Assembly: GCF_002929335.1 (NCBI RefSeq)
Contig: NZ_PJIL01000016.1
Location: forward strand, 56,732-120,731
From: Arthrobacter sp. Y81
Lineage (GTDB): Bacteria > Actinomycetota > Actinomycetes > Actinomycetales > Micrococcaceae
Direction of reading: 5' to 3'
Length of the DNA stretch: 64,000 bases
The notes beneath the pieces were generated by a model that saw only the letters and a list, made by a program, of their open reading frames with translations, ran no database searches and was not told where the DNA came from. Positions 36,318 to 46,848 of this stretch are shown piece by piece; the stretch's first letter is position 1, and each line of letters begins with the position of its first letter. The position numbers and the translations under genes were made by a program.

Positions 36318-37670
36318 ATGGAACTTACCGCAGGTCACGTATGGCTCATGGTTGCGGCGGCACTCGTGCTGTTCATGACACCAGGACTGGCATTTTTCTA
36401 CGGCGGCATGACACGGGCGAAGGCCGCGCTGAACATGATGATGATGAGCTTCATCTCCATCGGAATGGTCGGCGTGGTGTGGGTGCTCTGGGGTGCATCC
36501 ATGAGCTCCGGCGAAGGTTTCCTGCAGATCGTCGGTAACCCGTTCGCAACGTTCGGCCTCGAAGGCATCACCGCTCCGGACGGACTCATCAAGGTCGGCT
36601 ACGCAGCAACCTTCGCCATCATCACGGTGGCACTGATCAGCGGCGCCATCGCGGACCGCGCCAAGTTTGGCGCATGGACCGTGTTCGTGCCCGTCTGGGT
36701 CACGCTGGTCTACTGCCCGCTGGCCTACATGGTCTGGGGCGGAGGGCTCTTCGGCCCCGAAGGCGCTATTGGCCAGGCACTGGGCCCGGCCATCGACTTT
36801 GCCGGCGGCACCGTGGTCCACATCAACGCCGGTGTGGCTGCGCTGATCCTTGTTCTGATCATCGGCAACCGCAAGGGCTTCGGCAAGGACCCGAACCACC
36901 GCCCGCACAACATCCCGTTCGTGATGCTCGGTGCAGCCATCCTCTGGTTCGGCTGGTTCGGCTTCAACGGCGGCGCAGCAACCACGGCGGAACAGGGCGG
37001 CCTCATCTGGGTCAACACGCTCGCCGCTCCGGCAGCTGCCATGCTCGGCTGGCTCATCACGGAGCGTATCCGCGACGGCCACCCGACCTCGCTCGGTGCA
37101 GCATCCGGTGTTGTCGCCGGCCTGGTTGCCATCACCCCGGCTTGTGCAAACGTCAGCCCGGTCGGTGCGCTGGGCCTCGGCCTCGTAGCCGGTGCGGCAT
37201 CCGCCCTGGCAGTCGGCCTGAAGTTCCGCTGGGGCTTCGATGACTCCCTGGACGTTGTCGGCGTCCACCTGGTCTCAGGCGTTATCGGCACCGTGGCGCT
37301 CGGCTTCATCGCCCTTCCTGTCGAAGGCGTCGGCGGCGGCCTGTTCTACGGCGGCGGACTCACCCAGCTGTGGGCACAGCTCGCAGCGGCAGGAATCGCG
37401 ATCGCCTACTCGGCCATCCTGACCACGGTGATCGCACTGGCCATCCACAAGACCATGGGCTTCCGCGTCTCCCAGGAGCAGGAAGTTGTGGGTGTGGACC
37501 TCAGCCTGCACGCAGAAACCGCCTACGAATTCGGCGTCGGCGGCCACGGCGGGAGCTTCCAGCCGCTGCATGAACTGATCACCGGCAAGCAGGGCGACGA
37601 GCCGGCTCCGGTCTCGGAAGACGGCAAGAAGACTGACGCAGCATCAGGCAAGGAAAGTGTGGGGGCATGA
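36318..37670 (+). CDS. amtB: Ammonium transporter
   Basis: A 450-residue Amt/Rh channel with 11 membrane segments. Characteristic segments are FFYGGMTRAKAALNMMMMSF, GTVVHINAGVAALIL (first pore histidine), NPH-like WFGWFGFNGGAATT and DDSLDVVGVHLVSGVIGTVALG (second histidine). The tail (HAETAYEFGVGGHGGSFQPL and an acidic, Lys-rich end) is cytoplasmic and would contact the PII protein. GGGAGG precedes the ATG. Its TGA overlaps the glnK ATG. Confidence 0.96.
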   Translation: MELTAGHVWLMVAAALVLFMTPGLAFFYGGMTRAKAALNMMMMSFISIGMVGVVWVLWGASMSSGEGFLQIVGNPFATFGLEGITAPDGLIKVGYAATFAIITVALISGAIADRAKFGAWTVFVPVWVTLVYCPLAYMVWGGGLFGPEGAIGQALGPAIDFAGGTVVHINAGVAALILVLIIGNRKGFGKDPNHRPHNIPFVMLGAAILWFGWFGFNGGAATTAEQGGLIWVNTLAAPAAAMLGWLITERIRDGHPTSLGAASGVVAGLVAITPACANVSPVGALGLGLVAGAASALAVGLKFRWGFDDSLDVVGVHLVSGVIGTVALGFIALPVEGVGGGLFYGGGLTQLWAQLAAAGIAIAYSAILTTVIALAIHKTMGFRVSQEQEVVGVDLSLHAETAYEFGVGGHGGSFQPLHELITGKQGDEPAPVSEDGKKTDAASGKESVGA

Positions 37671-38005
37671 AACTGATCACAGCAATCGTCCGGCCGGAAA
37701 AGCTCGACTCCATCCGGGAGGGGCTCGAATCCTATGGTGTGCAGGGCCTTACGGTCAGCGCCGCCAGCGGATACGGCAGGCAGCGCGGATACACGGAGGT
37801 GTACCGCGGGGCTGAGTACAACGTGGACCTGCTTCCCAAGATCCGCGTCGAGGTACTGGCCACGGACGAACAGGCGGACGACATCCTGGATGTCATCATC
37901 GCCAGCTCCAACACAGGGCGTGCCGGAGACGGCAAGGTCTGGACGGTGGATGTTTTTGAAGCTGTAAGAGTACGCACGGGAGAACGCGGCTCGGCCGCCA
38001 TCTAG
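37667..38005 (+). CDS. glnK: Nitrogen regulatory protein PII
   Basis: A 112-residue PII trimer subunit that senses 2-oxoglutarate and ATP/ADP and closes AmtB. It begins MKLITAIVRPEKLDSIREGL, has the T-loop GYGRQRGYTEVYRGAEYNVDLLPKIRVEVL with the modifiable Tyr51, and the B-loop NTGRAGDGKVWT. Actinobacterial homologues are adenylylated at Tyr51 by GlnD. The ATG overlaps the amtB stop. A terminator follows 30 bases later. Confidence 0.97.
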   Translation: MKLITAIVRPEKLDSIREGLESYGVQGLTVSAASGYGRQRGYTEVYRGAEYNVDLLPKIRVEVLATDEQADDILDVIIASSNTGRAGDGKVWTVDVFEAVRVRTGERGSAAI

Positions 38006-38035
38006 CACCCGGCCAGCCCAAGCCTTTCGGCAAAG

Positions 38036-38074
38036 AGCGGGCCCGGCACCTGAAAAGGCGCCGGGCCCGCTTTT
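38036..38074. terminator. Terminator between glnK and zwf (stem of 12 bp, then TTTT)
   Basis: AGCGGGCCCGGC (38036-38047) pairs with 38060-38071 around a 12-base loop and runs into TTTTG. It can serve glnK and, in the other strand, the converging G6PD gene (CTTTGC tail). Confidence 0.8.
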
Positions 38075-38086
38075 GTTGCGGAAGGC

Positions 38087-39475
38087 CTAGACAGGCCAGT
38101 TTTCCGGTCCCGAGGTTCCGGCGGCATATTCCTCCAGCGGAACACTGCCGCGGCTCCATGCCTTGATCACCGGCTCAACGATCCGCCAGCAGTCCTCGGC
38201 GGTGTCCGCCCGCACCGACAGCAGCGGATCGCCGGTGAGGACGCCCTCGAGCACCTCACCGTAGGGGAGCAGCTCGGAAGCGCTGAGTTCGGCATTGAGG
38301 GTGGTCCTGTCAAGGCTGAGGACGTTGCCGGGGCCGTTCACGTCGACGTCGAACTGCAGGGTGTCCGGCCCGAACCCGATCCTGAGCTGATTGGGTGAGT
38401 CAACGCCGGTGAAACCCCTGGGCAGATGGGGCACCGGCTTGAAGGTGACCACGGCTTCCTTGCGTTTTGCCCCGAGCGCCTTGCCTGAACGGAGGATGAA
38501 GGGGACGCCCTGCCAGCGCCAGTTATCGATGTCCACCTGCACCTCGGCCAGCGTCTCGGTGTTCCTGGACGCGTCCACGCCTTTCTCCTTGGCGTAGTCC
38601 GGCACTTTCCGCCCGTCAATGGATCCTGCCGTGTACCGGGCGCGGCGGGTGCTGGAGCGGTAGGGCGCCTTGATGCTGCTGGCGCGCAGGAGGGTGGCCA
38701 CCGCATCCCGGAGATCGCGCTCGTCAACGGAGGCGGGTGGCTCAATGGCCATCAGGGCCATGATCTGGAGCAGGTGGCTCTGGATCATATCCCGGAGCGC
38801 GCCGGCGGCGTCGTAGTAGCGGGCGCGGCCTTCCAAGGCCAGGTCCTCGTCAAAGATGACCTCCACCTTTTCGATGTAGTCCCGGTTCCAGACAGGTTCC
38901 AGGAAAGTGTTCGCGAAGCGGAGGCCCAGGATGTTGAGCACCGTCGCTTTGCCCAGGAAGTGGTCCACCCGGTGGATGTGGTCCTCCGGGACCAGCGCCG
39001 CCAGGGTCTCATTGAGATGGCGGGCGGAATCCTCACTGGACCCGAATGGCTTTTCCATCACGAGCCGCGTGCCCGCCGGAACGTCCCCGGGGGCCAGCAC
39101 TTCGCACGCCTTCTGGCTGACGTGGGGCGGAAGCGCGAAATAGACGGCCACCGGAGCCTCAAGGCCGGACAACAGGGCGGCGAGCTCCCCGCCCGCCGTC
39201 ACGTCAAGCTGGTGGTAAGCGGTTGTTCCGGCGATCCGCTTGAGCTCCCGCTTGCCCGCAGCGTCTGCCTGCGAGTTCGAATCGGCGAAGGACGACTCCA
39301 CGCGCTCGAGCCACTGTTCCGGCGTCCATGGATCCGAGCCGGCTCCCACGAGTGCGAGCCCGGCTGCCCGCCCTTTGGCGGCCAACCGGGCCAGTCCCGG
39401 CAGCAGCAGCCTGCCGGTGAGGTCCCCGGACGCACCAAGGATGAGCAGGGTTTTTACAGTTGTTTGGCTGGCCAT
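38087..39475 (-). CDS. zwf: Glucose-6-phosphate dehydrogenase (stand-alone paralogue)
   Basis: A 462-residue enzyme oxidising glucose 6-phosphate to 6-phosphogluconolactone. The cofactor motif LILGASGDLTGRLLLPGL is at residues 10-27, the substrate site is HRVDHFLGKATVLNIL, and RYYDAAGALRDMIQSHLLQIMALMAIEPP is conserved. No opcA, tkt or tal gene is adjacent, unlike the main actinobacterial zwf locus, so this may be a second copy. The ATG is 28 bases downstream of a minus-strand TAGGGT near 39515. Confidence 0.9.
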   Translation of the reverse strand: MASQTTVKTLLILGASGDLTGRLLLPGLARLAAKGRAAGLALVGAGSDPWTPEQWLERVESSFADSNSQADAAGKRELKRIAGTTAYHQLDVTAGGELAALLSGLEAPVAVYFALPPHVSQKACEVLAPGDVPAGTRLVMEKPFGSSEDSARHLNETLAALVPEDHIHRVDHFLGKATVLNILGLRFANTFLEPVWNRDYIEKVEVIFDEDLALEGRARYYDAAGALRDMIQSHLLQIMALMAIEPPASVDERDLRDAVATLLRASSIKAPYRSSTRRARYTAGSIDGRKVPDYAKEKGVDASRNTETLAEVQVDIDNWRWQGVPFILRSGKALGAKRKEAVVTFKPVPHLPRGFTGVDSPNQLRIGFGPDTLQFDVDVNGPGNVLSLDRTTLNAELSASELLPYGEVLEGVLTGDPLLSVRADTAEDCWRIVEPVIKAWSRGSVPLEEYAAGTSGPENWPV

Positions 39476-39492
39476 CCTGCCAGCATGTCATC

Positions 39493-39520
39493 TTGAAGGG
39501 CTGTCTTGGTACCCTAGATA
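39493..39520 (+). promoter_or_regulatory. Candidate ffh promoter: TTGAAG - 16 - TAGATA
   Basis: TTGAAG (39493-39498) and TAGATA (39515-39520) lie about 107 bases upstream of ffh. The overlapping reverse strand TAGGGT may be the -10 of the divergent G6PD gene. Confidence 0.45.
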
Positions 39521-39626
39521 GTCGAGTCCCGTTGTCGAGGCAGTTGGTCCAGGCCAACAACAGTCACGACTCTGGCGAGCCGCACCGGCCGCCAGCTGTA
39601 GATCCACTGAAAGAAGTGCACGGCGC

Positions 39627-41216
39627 GTGTTCAATTCACTCTCTGACCGGTTGACAGCAACCTTCAAGAATCTCCGTGGCAAGGGCCGCCTTACCGAGGC
39701 GGACGTTGATGCCACCGTCCGCGAGATCCGGCGGGCCCTGCTGGACGCTGACGTTGCCGTGTCCGTGGTGCGGGAATTCACGGGACGGGTGCGCGAACGT
39801 GCCCTCGGCGCCGAGGTTTCCGGTGCATTGAACCCCAGCCAGCAGATCGTCAAGATCGTCAACGAGGAACTCGTTGAGATCCTGGGCGGCGAAACCCGGC
39901 GCATCCGCCTGGCCAAGACCGGCCCCACCGTCATTATGCTGGCCGGCCTCCAGGGCGCCGGTAAGACCACCCTCGCCGGCAAGCTCTCCAAATGGCTGAA
40001 GTCCCAGGGCCACAGCCCCATCCTGGTTGCCTGCGACCTTCAGCGGCCGAACGCCGTCACCCAGCTCCAGGTGGTGGGCAAGCGCGCCGGGGTTCCGGTG
40101 TTCGCACCCCACCCGGGCGCCACGTCCACCGAGCTGGATCACCCGGCCGGCGACCCCGTCGCGGTCGCCCGCGCCGGCGTTGAAGAAGCGCGCCAGAAGC
40201 TGCACGACGTCGTCATCGTGGACACTGCGGGACGGCTCGGCGTGGACGCCGAAATGATGGAGCAGGCACGCCAGATCCGCCGGGCCATTGTCCCGAACGA
40301 AGTGCTCTTCGTCATCGACTCCATGATCGGCCAGGATGCGGTCAACACGGCGCTCGCCTTCGATGAGGGTGTCAACTTCACCGGCATTGTGCTTTCCAAG
40401 CTCGACGGCGACGCCCGCGGCGGTGCCGCCCTGTCCGTCGCGTCGGTCACCGGTAAGCCCGTCATGTTCGCCTCGACCGGTGAAGGCGTGGACGACTTTG
40501 AGCTGTTCCACCCCGACCGCATGGCGTCCCGCATCCTCGACATGGGTGACGTCCTCACCCTGATCGAACAGGCCGAAAAGTCGTGGGACAAGGACGAAGC
40601 CGCCCGGATGGCGAAGAAATTCGCCGACCAGGAGGACTTCACGCTCGACGATTTCCTGGCCCAGATGCAGCAGATCCGCAACATGGGCTCCATGAAGAAA
40701 ATGCTCATGATGATGCCGGGTGCGCAGAACATCCGCCAGCAGCTTGAGCAGTTCGACGAACGCGAAATCGACCGGGTGGAAGCGATCGTCCGTTCGATGA
40801 CCCCGCACGAGCGCGTTGCCCCCAAGATCATCAACGGTTCACGCAGGGCGCGCATCGCCAAGGGCTCGGGCATGCATGTCTCGGACGTCAACGGCCTGCT
40901 GGAGCGGTTTGCCCAGGCGCAGAAGATGATGAAGAAGATGGCAGCCGGCGGCGGGATGCCCGGGATGCCTGGAATGCCTGGCATGGGCGGCGGCGGAGGT
41001 GCCCGCAAGGGCGTCAAGAACGCGCCCAAGAAGAAGGCCAAGTCCGGAAACCCGGCCAAGGCCGCCCAGGAACTCCGCGAAGCCGAGGCCCGGCGCGCGA
41101 ACGCCGGGAAGGCACTTCCCAGCGGCGCCGCGTTCGGCCAGCAGGGAGCGGACTTTGATCCGTCACAGCTCAACCTGCCCAAGGGCTTCGACAAGTTCCT
41201 CGGCGGGAGCAAGTAG
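39627..41216 (+). CDS. ffh: Signal recognition particle protein Ffh (SRP54)
   Basis: GTPase that binds 4.5S/SRP RNA and signal sequences on nascent chains. The 529 residues comprise the NG domain (GLQGAGKTTLAGKL near 111, DLQRPNAVTQLQ, DTAGRLGVDAEMM, SKLDGDARGGAAL) and the Met-rich M domain (MGSMKKMLMMMPGAQ ... GSGMHVSDVNGLLERFAQAQKMMKKMA), ending with a Gly/Met-Pro repeat GMPGMPGMPGMGGGGG and a basic tail. GTG start giving MFNSLSDRLTATFKNLRGKGRL, the standard Ffh opening. Confidence 0.97.
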   Translation: MFNSLSDRLTATFKNLRGKGRLTEADVDATVREIRRALLDADVAVSVVREFTGRVRERALGAEVSGALNPSQQIVKIVNEELVEILGGETRRIRLAKTGPTVIMLAGLQGAGKTTLAGKLSKWLKSQGHSPILVACDLQRPNAVTQLQVVGKRAGVPVFAPHPGATSTELDHPAGDPVAVARAGVEEARQKLHDVVIVDTAGRLGVDAEMMEQARQIRRAIVPNEVLFVIDSMIGQDAVNTALAFDEGVNFTGIVLSKLDGDARGGAALSVASVTGKPVMFASTGEGVDDFELFHPDRMASRILDMGDVLTLIEQAEKSWDKDEAARMAKKFADQEDFTLDDFLAQMQQIRNMGSMKKMLMMMPGAQNIRQQLEQFDEREIDRVEAIVRSMTPHERVAPKIINGSRRARIAKGSGMHVSDVNGLLERFAQAQKMMKKMAAGGGMPGMPGMPGMGGGGGARKGVKNAPKKKAKSGNPAKAAQELREAEARRANAGKALPSGAAFGQQGADFDPSQLNLPKGFDKFLGGSK

Positions 41217-41285
41217 TTCCTGGCGGCGAAGTCATCCGCACGGGCAGCTCCGGTGTCTGCTGGCCGGAATGTCCGGCGATTGCCA

Positions 41286-41291
41286 TAGGGT
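41286..41291 (+). promoter_or_regulatory. -10 box (TAGGGT) of leaderless alpha/beta-hydrolase promoter
   Basis: Six bases separate TAGGGT from the ATG at 41298; no ribosome site is present. Confidence 0.5.
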
Positions 41292-42000
41292 TGGTCCATG
41301 TTTAAGCAGCGCGTAGTGTTCGTCCACGGTTCGGGGGCCTTCGGGTCCGCCGCGTGGCCCAAGCAGCACGGCATGGCCTTGGCCTACGACGCTCTGTTCC
41401 TTCGCCGCCATGGCTTTGACGCTGCCGCGGAACCCCTCGAATCGGACTTCCAGGCCGACGCCGACATTGTTCTGGGTGCTTTGGCGGACGAGGGCCGGGG
41501 CGCTGCCGGCGGGCATGTTGTGGCGCATTCCCAAGGTGCCATCGCGGCCATGATGGCGGCCGTCGAACAACCGGCCCTGGTGCATTCCCTCACGCTCGTG
41601 GAGCCCGCCTGCCTGTCCCTGACCGCCGAACTGCCGGCGACCGCCGCACACCGTGCCCTGATGCAGCCGCTGTTTGATGTGCGGCACCAGCTCGGAGACG
41701 ATGACTTCCAGCGGGAGTTCGTCCGTCGGGCGTTTTCCGTGCACAGCGACAACCCGGCGACGCCGGAGGCGCGGAGTGCCGCCCGCCGGCTCCGGCTGCA
41801 GGCACCTCCGTGGGAGGCTCCGCTTCAGATCGTGCCCGGAGTTCCCACCCTGGTCCTCACCGGAGGCTGGGAGCCGCTTTATGAGGAAATCGCCGGCTAC
41901 CTGCGCGAAACCGGTGCCCTGCACCGCGTTGCCGCGGGCGGACACCGGCCTCAGGACTCGGTGGAAGGCGACCGGTTCATCCGGTCGTTCATCGCAGAGG

Positions 42001-43884
<1,884 letters not shown>

Positions 43885-43894
43885 GGAATACTCA

Positions 43895-43993
43895 CTTCCT
43901 TCGCCGGCATTACCCGGACAGGTTCAACGGTCGCAGGCCGCGTCAGCCCGATCTCAGCCCCTGCAAGGGCACCCGTGTGGTCGTAAACGAAGC
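43895..43993 (-). promoter_or_regulatory. TPP riboswitch (thi box) controlling thiC
   Basis: On the minus strand the element contains the hallmark GGGGCTGAGA and, further on, ACCGTTGAACCTGTCCGGGT then AATGCCGGCGAAGGAAG. P1 forms from CTTCG (43992-43988) and CGAAG (43903-43899). The GGAAG at the end of P1 is the likely ribosome site of thiC (about ten bases before the GTG), indicating control at translation start, with no terminator hairpin seen. Confidence 0.95.
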
Positions 43994-44059
43994 TACCACA
44001 GGGCCGGGCCGTGCCCTTGTCACATGGCGGTCAAGTCCGGCGGCGGCAGCCCGCCGGAC

Positions 44060-44065
44060 TAGGCT
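44060..44065 (+). promoter_or_regulatory. -10 box (TAGGCT) of leaderless amidohydrolase promoter
   Basis: TAGGCT is followed by six bases and the ATG at 44072. Confidence 0.6.
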
Positions 44066-44071
44066 TGAAAC

Positions 44072-45154
44072 ATGGCTGGCATCATCGAATTCAGCGGGAC
44101 CGTGCTCACCGCCCCGGACCAGGAACGGCACGGCCTTTGGGCTGTCGACGGCAGGCTGACGTTCAAGCGGCCGGCCGTTCGCGCCGACATTGTGCTGAAG
44201 GGCTGGGTCCTGCCGGGCCTGGTGGATGCGCACTGCCACATCGGACTCGGACCCGCCGGGGACGTTACCGAGTCCCTGGCCGAAGAGCAGGCCATGACGG
44301 ACCGGAACGCCGGTACCCTGCTGGTCCGCGACGCCGGCGCCGTGCACGACACGCGCTGGCTCCAGCACCGCCCCGAGCTGCCCAGGATCATCCGGGCGGG
44401 TCGGCATGTCGCCAGGACGGGCCGCTACCTGCGGGGATTCGCCGTCGAGGTTGAACCGGACGGCCTGGTCGAGGCAGTGCGGAAGCAGGCACTCGCGGGC
44501 GACGGCTGGGTCAAGCTGGTGGGGGACTGGATCGACCGCGGCGCCGGCGACCTCGCGCCGTCGTTCCCCGCCGCCGTGGTGCGGGACGCTGTCCGCGCCG
44601 CCCACGATGAAGGCGCCAGGGTGACCGCGCACTGTTTCGCCGAGGACACGCTGGATGACATGCTCGACGCCGGCATCGACTGCATCGAACACGGAACCGG
44701 CCTTCTCCCGCGGCACCTGCCCCGGTTCGTGGAACAGTGCGTCCCGATTGTGCCCACGCTCATCAATATTGCGACCTTTCCGGAGATCGCTGACCGGGCC
44801 GAAGGGAAGTTCCCGCGCTACGCAGCGCACATGCGGGCGCTGTGGCAGCGGCGGAACGATCGGATCCTGGAAGCCTACGAAGCGGGCGTGCCGATCTACG
44901 CCGGGACCGATGCGGGCAGCGTCATCGGCCACGGACGGATCGTGGACGAGATCCACGCGCTTCATGCCGCCGGCCTGCCGGCGGAAGCGGCGCTGGACGC
45001 GGCGTCATGGGCAGCGCGGGAATGGCTGGGAGCCGACGGCATTACGGAAGGTGCCAGTGCAGACGTCGTGCTGTGCGCACAGGACCCCCGGACCAGTCCG
45101 GCGACGCTGCGGGATCTCCAACACATCGTGCTTCGGGGCACCCAGCTCCGCTAG
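44072..45154 (+). CDS. Amidohydrolase family protein
   Basis: A 360-residue metal-dependent hydrolase of the imidazolonepropionase/prolidase-like amidohydrolase group. Metal ligands are visible: HXH in VDAHCHIGLG (His54, His56), a candidate carboxylated Lys in GWVKLVGDWID, His in RVTAHCFAED and IEHGTGLL, and Asp in YAGTDAGSVIGHGR. Substrate unknown. It is monocistronic and leaderless; the divergent thiC riboswitch lies only about 80 bases away. Confidence 0.86.
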   Translation: MAGIIEFSGTVLTAPDQERHGLWAVDGRLTFKRPAVRADIVLKGWVLPGLVDAHCHIGLGPAGDVTESLAEEQAMTDRNAGTLLVRDAGAVHDTRWLQHRPELPRIIRAGRHVARTGRYLRGFAVEVEPDGLVEAVRKQALAGDGWVKLVGDWIDRGAGDLAPSFPAAVVRDAVRAAHDEGARVTAHCFAEDTLDDMLDAGIDCIEHGTGLLPRHLPRFVEQCVPIVPTLINIATFPEIADRAEGKFPRYAAHMRALWQRRNDRILEAYEAGVPIYAGTDAGSVIGHGRIVDEIHALHAAGLPAEAALDAASWAAREWLGADGITEGASADVVLCAQDPRTSPATLRDLQHIVLRGTQLR

Positions 45155-45161
45155 GAATAAA

Positions 45162-45191
45162 TTGAAGCTTCAAGTAATTTAACTCTATGTA
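45162..45191 (+). promoter_or_regulatory. VOC-gene promoter with palindromic operator TTGAAGCTTCAA
   Basis: The perfect 12-bp palindrome at 45162-45173 includes the -35 TTGAAG; the -10 TATGTA is at 45186-45191, 18 bases further. Surrounding bases are AT-rich and partly symmetric. The form is typical of MarR-family operators; no MarR gene is in the window. Confidence 0.6.
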
Positions 45192-45238
45192 ATCGTCGCC
45201 GGATGCCGGTGGCGGAGTTTCGGGAGTTTGGAGTTGCC

Positions 45239-46114
45239 ATGACCACAGAATCCAGCATCAAGGACCTGCTGCCCGCCGATCTCGCCATGGGCACGGTGAT
45301 GCTCAAAGTGGGGAACATGAAGCTGATGACGGACTATTACCAGCGGGCGCTCGGGCTGGAGCCGGTGGCCGAGCAGGATGGCGGCGTGTACCTTGGCCGG
45401 CGCGGAAGGTCCTTGGTCCACCTGGCGCCGGCCCCCGGACTGAACCTTCCCGCCCGGGGTGAGGCCGGACTGTTCCATACGGCGCTGCTGTTCGAGGACC
45501 GGCCGTCGCTCGCTGCCACGGTGGCCTCCGCAGCCCGGTATGAACCGGGGCTGTTCACCGGCAGCGCGGACCACCTTGTCAGCGAGGCCTTCTACTTCAG
45601 CGACCCGGAGGGCAACGGCATCGAGCTCTACTGGGACCGCCCGCGTGAGGCCTGGTCCTGGGAGGGCAGCAACGTGGTCATGGACAGCCTTGCCCTGCCG
45701 CCGCAGAGGTTCCTGCAGGAACACCTGACCGAGGGTGCGGTGAGCGGTCAGCGGGAGACGCGGGCCGGCGTCGGGCACGTCCACCTCCAAGTTGGCGATG
45801 TGCAATCAGCGCACGACTTCTATGTGGGCACGCTTGGTTTCGAGAAAACCGCAGGATGGCACGGGCAGGCCCTGTTCGTCTCGGCCGGCGGCTATCACCA
45901 CCACATGGCCATGAACGTCTGGAACAGCAGGGGCGCAGGGCCGCGGCAAGACACGCTGGGCCTGGGTGAAGTCCTGATCGAAGTTCCCGGGGGCGACGAC
46001 GTCGGCGCGCTCGCTGACCGTTTGCGGGTTGCCGGCGTCCAGTCCCACCACACGGGGGCGGAGCTGCGGTTCGAGGATCCGTGGCGCAACCGGATCCGCG
46101 TCGCGGTCCGCTAA
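45239..46114 (+). CDS. VOC-family protein, catechol 2,3-dioxygenase (CatE)-like
   Basis: A 291-residue protein with two vicinal-oxygen-chelate domains (about 14-130 and 175-291). Likely metal ligands in the second domain are His in GVGHVHLQVGD, His in GGYHHHMAMNVWN and Glu in LGEVLIEVP. The arrangement matches CatE/MhqA-type ring-cleaving dioxygenases. GGAG six bases upstream picks ATG 45239 over 45203. A MarR-like palindrome over the promoter fits a gene induced by quinones or phenolics; the substrate is inferred. Confidence 0.86.
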   Translation: MTTESSIKDLLPADLAMGTVMLKVGNMKLMTDYYQRALGLEPVAEQDGGVYLGRRGRSLVHLAPAPGLNLPARGEAGLFHTALLFEDRPSLAATVASAARYEPGLFTGSADHLVSEAFYFSDPEGNGIELYWDRPREAWSWEGSNVVMDSLALPPQRFLQEHLTEGAVSGQRETRAGVGHVHLQVGDVQSAHDFYVGTLGFEKTAGWHGQALFVSAGGYHHHMAMNVWNSRGAGPRQDTLGLGEVLIEVPGGDDVGALADRLRVAGVQSHHTGAELRFEDPWRNRIRVAVR

Positions 46115-46144
46115 GGGTGCGCTGACCAGCACGTCCATCTGGGT

Positions 46145-46150
46145 TAGGCT
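46145..46150 (+). promoter_or_regulatory. -10 box (TAGGCT), promoter of the 46228 gene with hairpin leader
   Basis: The predicted start is near 46157, giving a leader of about 70 bases that contains a hairpin (CGGGCAGC 46166-46173 pairing with 46180-46187, loop CGCAAA). Confidence 0.5.
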
Positions 46151-46227
46151 GAATCCGGAAGGCCCCGGGCAGCCGCAAAGCTGCCCGCCAGGACCATCAC
46201 ACCGCCGACGGAATGAGGATGATTTCC

Positions 46228-46665
46228 ATGGGTTTCACCGAAATCTTTGTTTCCACCCACGATGAGGCCCTCAAGCGCGCGGGGGTACTCGACGGCGGGG
46301 GGCCCGCGGCTCCGGAGGCGCTCCGGATTCCGGACATCAGCGATTTTGAAATTGAACAGCTCGGCGACCTGGCCGGCACGGCGGTGCACGCGGCGGGCGC
46401 GGACTACGAACTGGCCATGGTGGATGTGGCCAGCGATTCACTGCTGGGCGTACCGGCGGCCATGGTCCGCGCACTCGCGGAACTCCTCAGCTATGAGACC
46501 GAGGGGGAGGGCAACATCCTGGAGGATGTGGCGGCCAGGTGGGCGGCGGAGGAGGACATGCCCTTCGGGTCCGAGGAGGCCCGCGGCTATGTCCAGAGGC
46601 TGGCCCAGCTCGCCGGCAGTGTGGACCCCAATGCCCGAACCGGGCTGTACGTCTGGTCGTCCTGA
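46228..46665 (+). CDS. Hypothetical protein, 145 residues
   Basis: Not recognised. A soluble acidic protein (GFTEIFVSTHDEALKRAGVLD at the start; ISDFEIEQLGDLAGTAVHAAGADYELAMVDVASDSLLGVPAAMVRALAEL in the middle), mostly helical by eye, no membrane segment and no cysteine. ATG 46228 is preferred over 46213 because GAGGA lies eight bases upstream. Codon use matches its neighbours. It sits alone before the ribosomal operon, facing the same way. Confidence 0.72.
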   Translation: MGFTEIFVSTHDEALKRAGVLDGGGPAAPEALRIPDISDFEIEQLGDLAGTAVHAAGADYELAMVDVASDSLLGVPAAMVRALAELLSYETEGEGNILEDVAARWAAEEDMPFGSEEARGYVQRLAQLAGSVDPNARTGLYVWSS

Positions 46666-46704
46666 CCGGCCGCTGTGTGTCAAGTCGAAATCCCGGCGTT
46701 GATC

Positions 46705-46713
46705 TGGCACAAT
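46705..46713 (+). promoter_or_regulatory. Candidate -10 (TGGCACAAT) of the rpsP operon
   Basis: TGGCACAAT at 46705-46713 resembles TGGCAAAAT upstream of rplS. It would give a leader of about 130 bases before rpsP. No clear -35. Confidence 0.35.
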
Positions 46714-46848
46714 GAACAGGTACTCGATCTGCGTGGCCCCTCTCTCCGCGTCCGGATCTTGTCCTTTTAGAACCCCCTAGTACGGCCCGCCCCACGGGTG
46801 CAGAACGCCGGGCTCGACCCCGTTTCAGAAACAGGAGTGACCACAAAA

